Source: an uncultured Campylobacter sp. | Lineage (GTDB): Bacteria > Campylobacterota > Campylobacteria > Campylobacterales > Campylobacteraceae | NCBI RefSeq assembly: GCF_938039205.1 | Contig: NZ_CALHVM010000043.1 | Span: 1 to 17,098, forward strand | Reading direction: 5' to 3' | DNA length: 17,098 nucleotides | In this document: one piece after another, positions 1-5,616 of the stretch | How positions within the stretch are numbered: the stretch's first letter is position 1 | Layout: every line of letters starts with the position of its first letter | Notes under the pieces: generated by a model | Databases searched by the model: none | Told to the model about the DNA's origin: nothing | What the model saw: the letters and a program-made list of their open reading frames with translations, nothing else | Translations under genes and position numbers: made by a program

Positions 1-116
1 CAAAACAAGAGTCTATGAAATTCAGATACGAAGATGAAATGTGGCTTGAAATTTTATATTTTGACCTAGAAAACGATTCAAACAACGATGAACTAATCAA
101 AAACTCACTAAACTGA
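1..116 (+). CDS. C-terminal end of an unknown protein (5' end outside window)
   Basis: The reading frame is open from the first full codon at position 3 and ends at TGA 114-116. It encodes about 37 residues ending in NDELIKNSLN. An internal ATG lies at 15, but no ribosome-binding site precedes it, so this is more likely the tail of a longer gene than a complete small one. The visible part is acidic and hydrophilic with aromatic residues (MWLEILYFD). I do not recognise the family. A T-rich stretch follows at 121-134 without a clear hairpin. Confidence 0.4.
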   Translation, partial: KQESMKFRYEDEMWLEILYFDLENDSNNDELIKNSLN

Positions 117-203
117 AGCTACTTTTTTCTTTTTAGAGCACTGAAATCTTACACTTAAATTTACCATTACTTAGTTATATACTTTAAAACAAAGGAGAGT
201 AAT

Positions 204-329
204 ATGGCAGAACAAGAGATATGGCAATAGTATGGCAAGTATAGTTTTTTGAATACAAAATTTATAATGCCATCTGCACTAAATACATCTGCACAGATAT
301 GGCAAATGATATTTATAAACAAGCCGTAA
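204..329 (+). pseudogene. Possible decayed small gene behind an intact translation start
   Basis: A good ribosome-binding site (AAAGGAGA at 191-198) sits before ATG 204, and a -10-like TATACT lies at 178-183. The frame stops after eight codons (MAEQEIWQ) at TAG 228-230. Read past that stop, it stays open to TAA 327-329. Short direct repeats occur here: GATATGGCAA twice, and CATCTGCAC at 271-279 and 286-294. A second frame from ATG 299 stays open to 406 but has no SD. The intact start with a broken body suggests decay or a very short leader peptide. No homolog is recognised. The rest of 117-402 shows nothing else that I can support. Confidence 0.25.
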
Positions 330-380
330 AGGCGCTAGATAATCCCTATGGCGCAATCAACAGGGGCCACTTACCCCCTA

Positions 381-388
381 CCCCCCCC
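381..388. repeat. C8 homopolymer tract
   Basis: Eight consecutive C lie here, preceded at 374-378 by C5 and TA, and by GGGG at 363-366 that could pair with the C5. Campylobacter uses poly-G/C tracts of about this length for slipped-strand phase variation. This one lies 14 bases past the stop codon of the minus-strand gene ending at 403, so it would not switch that protein. Its role, if any, is unknown. Confidence 0.45.
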
Positions 389-402
389 ACTCACAAGCAA
401 AT

Positions 403-771
403 TTAAGACATATCTTTCACGTAGTCATAAAATTTCCTAACGATCCTTGGATGTTTGATCTTTTTTATGGCCTGAGCTTCTATTTGTCTTACGCGCTCTC
501 TAGTTACTCCGCCTAGTACTAGCCCGGTTTCTTCCAGGGTATATGGCCCGCCTGCACCGGTATTTCCGCCTTTTAAACCCGCCAGCCTAGATGCCTCATG
601 GATAGCTTTAGCTTGCAAAGAGTTTATGATACCCGTCAAGTCACTCTTGATATTTTTTAGCTTAAACGCATTTTCCGTAGAAACATCGCTGGCATTCATC
701 ATAAATTTGACCTTTTCTCGTAGCTCTTCGGCGATCTCGAGCATCTCTTTTATTTGGGCTAAATTTTGCAT
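403..771 (-). CDS. Small protein with a lone sigma-70 region 4 helix-turn-helix
   Basis: The protein has 122 residues with the chosen start. Residues 77-108 (YTLEETGLVL, then TRERVRQIEAQAIKKIKHPR) closely match region 4.2 of primary sigma factors, the helix-turn-helix that reads the -35 box. No region 2 or 3 is present, so it cannot be a complete sigma factor. Residues 5-60 look helical and charged, possibly a coiled coil, and a Gly-rich linker (about 65-76) joins the halves. The start at 771 is preceded by AAAGGAGATAAT; a start ten codons upstream at 801 lacks an SD. It is divergent from the Fic gene with 115 bases between start codons. It may be a DNA-binding regulator or an RNA polymerase-associated factor of a mobile element. 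The HTH call is firm; the role is unknown. Confidence 0.75.
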   Translation of the reverse strand: MQNLAQIKEMLEIAEELREKVKFMMNASDVSTENAFKLKNIKSDLTGIINSLQAKAIHEASRLAGLKGGNTGAGGPYTLEETGLVLGGVTRERVRQIEAQAIKKIKHPRIVRKFYDYVKDMS

Positions 772-815
772 ATTATCTCCTTTGTAGATTATGGCTAGCA
801 TAGGTTAATTCATAA

Positions 816-828
816 AGGTATTTTACCT
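816..828. promoter_or_regulatory. Inverted repeat AGGTA-TTT-TACCT, candidate operator
   Basis: A perfect 5-bp inverted repeat with a 3-base spacer lies in the 115-bp divergent region between the sigma-region-4 gene and fic. It sits upstream of the minus-strand start, where that gene's promoter should be. Function is inferred from position only. Confidence 0.35.
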
Positions 829-836
829 AGCAAAAA

Positions 837-865
837 GGACATATTTACGTCCAAACTGATATAAT
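837..865 (+). promoter_or_regulatory. fic promoter with overlapping inverted repeat
   Basis: TATAAT at 860-865 is a consensus -10 box, placing transcription start near 872, only about 15 bases before the GTG start. The -35 area is covered by an inverted repeat, GGACAT (837-842) and ACGTCC (847-852), with six-base arms and one G:T mismatch. A repressor bound there would overlap the polymerase site. The -10 is clear; the operator is an inference. Confidence 0.5.
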
Positions 866-886
866 CCAGCCAAAAAAGGTAAAACC

Positions 887-1432
887 GTGAATACGAATCA
901 TCATAAATCTAGCCAAGAGCTTGATCTCATCAGGCATTACGCCAAGGCCTGGACGCTTTTACAAAGATACGACGATAAAACCCTAGGTATATATACAGAT
1001 ATTGCTGGGCAAAATTTTACTCTAGGCTACGATGAAGCCATGCTAGCTATAAACGACCTAAAAGAAGCGCTAATCCAAAAGGGCGAAGCATCGCAAATTT
1101 TCGCAACGCAAAAGGCGGGAGAATTTGAAGGGATACTAAAAAATATCTATCAAACCTTCGGCGGATGCGAGCTACTACCCACGGCGCAAGAAAAGGCGGC
1201 AAATTTGATCTATTATATCATCAAAGACCACCCATTTAACGACGGCAATAAACGAATTGGAGCTTTTATGTTTATTTTATTTCTATCAAAAAGCGGGCTT
1301 CTTTATAAAAATAACGGCAAACCAAAAATCAGCAATAACACGCTTGCCGCACTAGCGCTACTCATAGCACAAAGCGATCCTAGCCAAAAAGAGATGATAG
1401 TAAATTTAACGACGAATTTACTAAGCGACTAA
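887..1432 (+). CDS. fic: Fic/DOC family protein, RhuM-associated type, stand-alone
   Basis: The 181-residue protein carries the Fic core HPFNDGNKR at residues 115-123, with the catalytic His115, the Mg-binding Asp119 and Arg123. Fic enzymes usually transfer AMP or another phosphate-containing group onto target proteins. The surrounding sequence (GEFEGILKNIYQTFGG at 78-93, and the SDPSQKEMIVNL tail) resembles the Fic half of RhuM-Fic fusion proteins. The N-terminal RhuM domain of roughly 150 residues is absent. A stand-alone form of similar size annotated as cell filamentation protein is, from memory, known in Helicobacter. The start is GTG at 887 with a weak AAGGT. No classical inhibitory (S/T)xxxE(G/N) helix is obvious and no antitoxin-like gene follows; the divergent sigma-region-4 gene is the only close partner. 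Target and toxicity are unknown. Confidence 0.85.
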   Translation: MNTNHHKSSQELDLIRHYAKAWTLLQRYDDKTLGIYTDIAGQNFTLGYDEAMLAINDLKEALIQKGEASQIFATQKAGEFEGILKNIYQTFGGCELLPTAQEKAANLIYYIIKDHPFNDGNKRIGAFMFILFLSKSGLLYKNNGKPKISNNTLAALALLIAQSDPSQKEMIVNLTTNLLSD

Positions 1433-1640
1433 CGATCTTCAATATTTTTTAGTCTACGCTTATTTTACACAATATATAGCAGGTAGCCCTCTAGTGTAAA
1501 CCTTACCTTAGGATGTAGCCCTGGCAAATATCGTCTGTTTTTACTGCTAAGCCCGCCTAAATCACTCGAATATCTTAAATAAAAACCAAATAAAAAGGCT
1601 ACAATCTATTTTTTATTTAAGACATCCGAGCTTCGATAAC

Positions 1641-1688
1641 TATAAAAATCAGCCGTTTAATCTCATAAAAATCATGCTGATTTTTATA
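1641..1688. repeat. Perfect 13-bp inverted repeat with an internal third copy
   Basis: The arms TATAAAAATCAGC (1641-1653) and GCTGATTTTTATA (1676-1688) are perfect complements around a 22-base spacer. The spacer holds a direct copy of the arm core (ATAAAAATCA at 1642-1651 and 1665-1674), so the right arm could pair with either left copy. TATAAA at 1641-1646 could also serve as a -10 box for a transcript running into the next hairpins. Whether this is a protein site, an RNA switch or a mobile-element end is not decided by the sequence. Confidence 0.5.
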
Positions 1689-1728
1689 ATAGCCGCTAGG
1701 CTATTTGCTTGTCTGGCTAAGACCTTAC

Positions 1729-1793
1729 AGCACTATCGTGAAACGATGGTGCTAAGTAAGTTTTAGCACCATAGGAGCTAAAACTTACTTTTT
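1729..1793 (+). ncRNA. Candidate structured RNA: two adjacent hairpins with exclusive alternative pairing
   Basis: Hairpin A is AGCACTATCGT (1729-1739), loop GAA, ACGATGGTGCT (1743-1753), 11 pairs with one G:U. Hairpin B follows at once: AAGTAAGTTTTAGC (1754-1767), a nine-base loop, GCTAAAACTTACTT (1777-1790), 14 perfect pairs running into a short T run (1789-1793), so it resembles an intrinsic terminator on the plus strand. ATGGTGCT (1746-1753), part of A, is also complementary to AGCACCAT (1765-1772), which overlaps B. Forming that pair would disrupt both A and B, the layout of an attenuator. Alternatives are a small RNA ending at B, or a palindromic end of a mobile element. No Rfam family is recognised and expression is unproven. 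Confidence 0.4.
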
Positions 1794-2185
1794 GGGGCAT
1801 GTGCATATGGCATGTGTCGCTTACTTGTATCGCCGAAGCAAAAATTAATTTATGCTTTCTTAAATAAAAATAATATTTTAAGATTAGTTTCTATGCAAAT
1901 AATAGTAAACAAAAATACTTCATATAATAACCATAGGTGTCTATAATATTCAAATCCAGCCCCTATGTCGTCGCAAAGTCAAAACCCCTATTTACCCTAG
2001 AAAAAACTTGATCCTTTTATTTAATAGTAGCTACATTGGCAGCGGGGGAGGGCGACATGCGGTCTGGTTAATTTCCTGCTTTAAAAGCCCTCAACATCAA
2101 AGCGAGTTATTACACAAAGACATCATTACGCCGTGCAGGATTCGTTTTATATAGCATATGCCTGCCAGCGCTATGAGCACTTTAT

Positions 2186-3619
2186 TTACACATCTACTTT
2201 GCCAAGCTCACTCATAGCGGTTTGTAAATTTTCCATAATCTCACTCAAGATAGCCTTTGGCTCAGGTAAATTTTCTAGCTCTTGCAATGATTCATCTTTT
2301 AGCCACGTGATATCAAGATTTATCTTATCTCGCGATAAAATTTCATCGATACTAAATTTCTTAAATTTCTCGCTCTCTTTGCGCTTAGCCATATTCTCGG
2401 CGTTGTAGCATTTTATAAAATCATCTAAATCGCCCTTTTTTAAAGGGTTTGTAACAAGCGTGAAATTTTGATTTGTGCGAAAATCATAGATCCAAATTTC
2501 TTTTGTCGCGTACTCATCGCCGCTAATATGCACCTTATCGAAAAATAGCACATTGGCCTTAACGCCTTGCGCATAAAATATCCCCGTCGGAAGCCTAAGT
2601 ATCGTATGTAGCCTAAAATTGCCAAGCAGCCTTTGCCTTACTCTCTCGCCCGCTCCGCCTTCAAAAAGCACGTTATCAGGGAGTACCACGGCCGCCCGAC
2701 CGCCTATTTTTAGCACGCTCATTATGTGTTGTAAAAAATTTATCTGTTTATTCGACGAGCTTACTATAAAGTCATCTCTTTCGTAGCTATATCTCTCCAC
2801 GCTCACGCCACCATCGCTATCCATTATCTTGGTTGAAGACTTTTTGCCAAATGGCGGATTTGTAAGCACCATATCGTATCTTTTCTCGCCCAGGATAAGT
2901 AGCGAGTCTCCGACTTTTACTGGGCTTTGTTCTGTTCCTATGTCGTGCAAATATAAATTCATAGCGCAAAGGCTCACCACAAGCGGAGTTATGTCGGTTC
3001 CGCTTAGTAAATTTTGTTTTAAATTTGCTAGTTTTTCTCTATCTTTACTCTGCTTTTTCATATATTCATAAGCCGCTAACAAAAACCCGCCCGTCCCACA
3101 CGCCGGATCACACACGCTCTCATCGATGCTAGGTCTCATCACGGCTACTATCGTATCTATGAGCGCTCTTGGCGTAAAATACTGTCCCGCTCCGCTCTTG
3201 CTCTCTGTCGCATTTTTTTGGAGCAAGCCCTCATATATCGCGCCTTTTACATCTACATTTAGCCCAAGCCACGTTTCATCGTTTATCATGCTTACTATTC
3301 TTTTTAGCTTGGCGGGTTCATTTATCTTGTTTTGCGCCTTTTGATATATCGTGCCGATGATCCCGTCCATTTTAGAAAGCACGGCAAGGGCGTTTGTATA
3401 TGCACTCTCAAGTTTTTCGCCATCAAGAGAGCTTAGATACTCCCACGAGCAGTTTTGCGGGATTTTTGAATTTGCTCCTAGATTTTTAACCTTTTCATCG
3501 TCCATTTTTAAAAATATCAGATAAGTAAGCTGCGACACATAATCCGTATAGGTAACGCCACTATCTCTTAACACGCTCGCGTAATTCCAAACTTTATTTA
3601 TTAAATTATTTTCACTCAT
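2186..3619 (-). CDS. hsdM: Type I restriction-modification methyltransferase subunit HsdM
   Basis: This N6-adenine DNA methyltransferase is the modification subunit of the type I complex (two HsdM plus one HsdS, with HsdR for cleavage). In its 477 residues, the N-terminal helical domain comes first (1-140). The GQYFTP entry motif is at 145-150, the SAM-binding motif I DPACGTGGF at 171-179, and the catalytic motif IV NPPFG at 254-258. Length is slightly short for the family but all key motifs are present. The ATG overlaps the hsdS stop as ATGA, so translation is coupled. It is the last gene of the operon; no strong terminator follows, only a weak hairpin near 2135-2165. It looks intact and active. 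Confidence 0.96.
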   Translation of the reverse strand: MSENNLINKVWNYASVLRDSGVTYTDYVSQLTYLIFLKMDDEKVKNLGANSKIPQNCSWEYLSSLDGEKLESAYTNALAVLSKMDGIIGTIYQKAQNKINEPAKLKRIVSMINDETWLGLNVDVKGAIYEGLLQKNATESKSGAGQYFTPRALIDTIVAVMRPSIDESVCDPACGTGGFLLAAYEYMKKQSKDREKLANLKQNLLSGTDITPLVVSLCAMNLYLHDIGTEQSPVKVGDSLLILGEKRYDMVLTNPPFGKKSSTKIMDSDGGVSVERYSYERDDFIVSSSNKQINFLQHIMSVLKIGGRAAVVLPDNVLFEGGAGERVRQRLLGNFRLHTILRLPTGIFYAQGVKANVLFFDKVHISGDEYATKEIWIYDFRTNQNFTLVTNPLKKGDLDDFIKCYNAENMAKRKESEKFKKFSIDEILSRDKINLDITWLKDESLQELENLPEPKAILSEIMENLQTAMSELGKVDV

Positions 3620-4821
3620 TTTTTATCCTTTACTAGCCTGCCGTTAAATGCTTTGCTTAAAATGCTTTGCTTTAAAATTTCGGCTTTTTTTAGATTTTGT
3701 TCTATTAAATTTAGAGCGTTATCCGCCGCTTTGAAGCGTTTTTCTATTTGGGCGACGATTAAATTTTGTTCGGATAGTGGAGGAAGGAGGATTGGTAACG
3801 CTTCAAATTTACTTTTGTTTAAAATTGGCAGAGTCGTTGAACTTGCATTTTCAAGTATTAAATTTTGAAATTGTGCCGATATTACATAAAAATAAACATA
3901 TTCTGGAAGTAAATTTTCTTTTGGCACAATAGCATTTATTTGCTGATTACAACTCCCCTCAACTCTTATTAAGCCAGTTTTACCAATGGTAGCTCCTATG
4001 CAGGTCACTAAGACACTTTTGGGCGGCAATTGTCTTGAAATTTGCTTACCGGCTTCAGATAAATTATCTCTTGCAAATTTTACAAGATATCCATCATTTA
4101 AGTCAGTAGGCTTAAAAAAGGGATATTCATTTCCGTAAAATTTGGGTTCATTTTTTGGCGGAGTTGAGCCAGTTATAATATCTGAAGTGTCGCACAGCTT
4201 TTTAACCTGCCACGAGTTTAAATTTGAGTTTGTGAGCTTGCCGTTAAAGGCGTGGGAAAGGACGGATTGTTTATAAATTTCAATAAGCTCTTTTGATTTT
4301 TTAAAATTTGAAATAGCAAAATCAATCTTTTCAAAACACCTCTCAATCTTTTTCACAATCAAATTCTGCTCATCCAACGACGGCAAGGGAATTTCTAATT
4401 TTTTTACAATGTTTAAATTTATTGCTTGAAATGTTGTTCCTGTTGAATTTGTTTCAAAATATGCTTTTGAATTTATTAAAAAATAATACAAAAACATATT
4501 ATTATCTTTCTTAAATTTTAACGCACACAAACCACGACCTATCGCAACTTTTCTATCAGTCAGATTAACAATTCCAACAGGCGCTCTCACACACAAAAGA
4601 ATTGAATTTTCATCAGCTATTTTCCTAATTTCACTTGTATAAAATTTAGACTTTAAGATAAATTTATCTGAAAAATAAATTTTGCCTTGATGAAATTCTA
4701 AAGCTTCTTGCAAATTTGATAAGCTATCACTAACAAATTTGCCTTCTGGAGATTGTCCCATTTTAACCTCACAAATTTCCCCAAGCTTTTTAACCTGCCA
4801 ATGTTTCGGAAAATTATTCAT
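3616..4821 (-). CDS. hsdS: Type I restriction-modification specificity subunit HsdS
   Basis: HsdS recognises the bipartite DNA target and scaffolds HsdM and HsdR. The 401 residues form the usual pseudo-repeat. Target recognition domain 1 is about 8-146 and helix 1 is 147-195 (LDEQNLIVKKIE to SVLSHAFNGKL). Domain 2 is about 204-346 and helix 2 is 347-396 (LSEQNLIVAQIE to SILSKAFNGRL). Both halves begin with WQVKKL. The ATG at 4821 lies inside the end of the upstream gene (8-base overlap); a TTG one codon earlier is less likely. Domain 1 is visibly more AT-rich than domain 2, compatible with exchange of recognition domains. In the last helix a 13-base unit, AAGCAAAGCATTT on the coding strand, is repeated in tandem. 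The target sequence cannot be predicted from this. Confidence 0.95.
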   Translation of the reverse strand: MNNFPKHWQVKKLGEICEVKMGQSPEGKFVSDSLSNLQEALEFHQGKIYFSDKFILKSKFYTSEIRKIADENSILLCVRAPVGIVNLTDRKVAIGRGLCALKFKKDNNMFLYYFLINSKAYFETNSTGTTFQAINLNIVKKLEIPLPSLDEQNLIVKKIERCFEKIDFAISNFKKSKELIEIYKQSVLSHAFNGKLTNSNLNSWQVKKLCDTSDIITGSTPPKNEPKFYGNEYPFFKPTDLNDGYLVKFARDNLSEAGKQISRQLPPKSVLVTCIGATIGKTGLIRVEGSCNQQINAIVPKENLLPEYVYFYVISAQFQNLILENASSTTLPILNKSKFEALPILLPPLSEQNLIVAQIEKRFKAADNALNLIEQNLKKAEILKQSILSKAFNGRLVKDKK

Positions 4822-5608
4822 CAAACAGTCCAGTATCTTTGTTTCTCATATTCTTTAATGCTATTATGGTATATTTTTTTGGAATTTCATTTTTAAATTC
4901 TACCCTTAAATCTACTACATATAAAAACGAATACGGATTATAGTCTTTGTGCAATATATTATTTTTAATAAAATCGTTTTCAAAATCTACATCAACTTCT
5001 TTTTTGTAAATTTCACTACAAATAGCTTTTGTTCCTTTTTTATTATCACTTCTGGTTTGTTGAAAATTTATAATTTGATCTTGAAACGTCAGTATCTTTT
5101 CTAGTTCTTGGTTTTTTATACTTTCTTGTTGCTGAATAAAAATCTTTCCATTTTCAGATATTGTTTTAGCTTCGTTTTGACTAATGCTTATGTTGCAAGA
5201 CTTATTATCTCTGCCATAGATGTTTATTGTCGGATTTCCACCATTAATATTAATTATTGGTTGAACCATTTTATTCATATTTTCAACATCTTCCCTTAAA
5301 GGCAAATCAGTAACATTTTGTGTATTTTTAGTAGATAAAAAGAAATTGTATAATTTTTGAATTTTACCTATAAAGTCCGATACTATATTTGCATTTTCCA
5401 TTAAAGGAATTATAGAAAGCATAATTAACGTAAAGTCAAATTCAAAAGATCCGTGTCTAACTTCACTAATTTTTACAGAGCAATTTTCATCGCCTAATTC
5501 TTTAATATATAAATCATGAATAGCCAAAAGACTTTCTGATAGTTCTTTTACATTTACAGATTCATCTGTGTTGATTTTAAAAGTTAAAATATTGTCTTTA
5601 TTTCCCAT
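4814..5608 (-). CDS. Unknown 264-residue protein inside the hsd operon
   Basis: I do not recognise a named family. Residues 8-60 form an alpha/beta-looking block ending in SVKISEVRHGSFEFDF (44-59). A hydrophobic helix follows (60-70), then a helix with LQ/LY character (78-92). Residues 117-145 form a polar, Asn/Gly-rich linker (ININGGNPTINIYG), and the C-terminal part has a VVDLRVEFKN strand (231-240). From memory this order resembles uncharacterised proteins of 260-300 residues with a GSFEIDL-like motif found in mobile elements; that is inference. The start is fixed by AGGAGAGA overlapping the hsdR stop, and the stop overlaps the hsdS ATG, so it is translated as part of the operon. Unrelated genes between hsdR and hsdS are known in C. 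jejuni (called rlo genes). It is more AT-rich than hsdR. There is no signal peptide. Confidence 0.8.
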   Translation of the reverse strand: MGNKDNILTFKINTDESVNVKELSESLLAIHDLYIKELGDENCSVKISEVRHGSFEFDFTLIMLSIIPLMENANIVSDFIGKIQKLYNFFLSTKNTQNVTDLPLREDVENMNKMVQPIININGGNPTINIYGRDNKSCNISISQNEAKTISENGKIFIQQQESIKNQELEKILTFQDQIINFQQTRSDNKKGTKAICSEIYKKEVDVDFENDFIKNNILHKDYNPYSFLYVVDLRVEFKNEIPKKYTIIALKNMRNKDTGLFDE

Positions 5609-5616
5609 ATTCTCTC

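Larger units (their letters stand above)
1433..2185. other. 753-base gap without a convincing gene; rich in inverted repeats
   Basis: No reading frame here has both a plausible start and coding character. Besides the elements listed separately, there is an inverted repeat TTTACAC (1464-1470) with GTGTAAA (1494-1500), a direct repeat GTAGCCCT (1483-1490, 1515-1522), and a direct repeat GGCATGTG (1796-1803, 1809-1816). An AT-rich imperfect hairpin TCTTAAA (1858-1864) with TTTAAGA (1877-1883) is also present. A weak hairpin GCAGG (2135-2139) with CCTGC (2161-2165) lies just past the hsdM stop and could mark the operon end. Part of 2060-2170 reads as an open plus-strand stretch with one stop and may be gene debris, but I recognise nothing in it. 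Confidence 0.5.

Noticed and set aside
1754..1790. GTTTTAG-containing hairpin as a CRISPR repeat or tracrRNA-like element.
   Set aside because: There is a single copy, no spacer array and no cas gene; the similarity is limited to a few bases.
2134..2144. TGCAGGATTCG past hsdM resembles TGCTGGATTCG in tRNA-Asn, a possible second attachment site.
   Set aside because: Only 10 of 11 bases match and nothing on either side continues, so chance is likely.
1969..2170. Short open stretches on the plus strand that could be a gene remnant.
   Set aside because: Stops interrupt them, no start with SD is present and no family is recognised.
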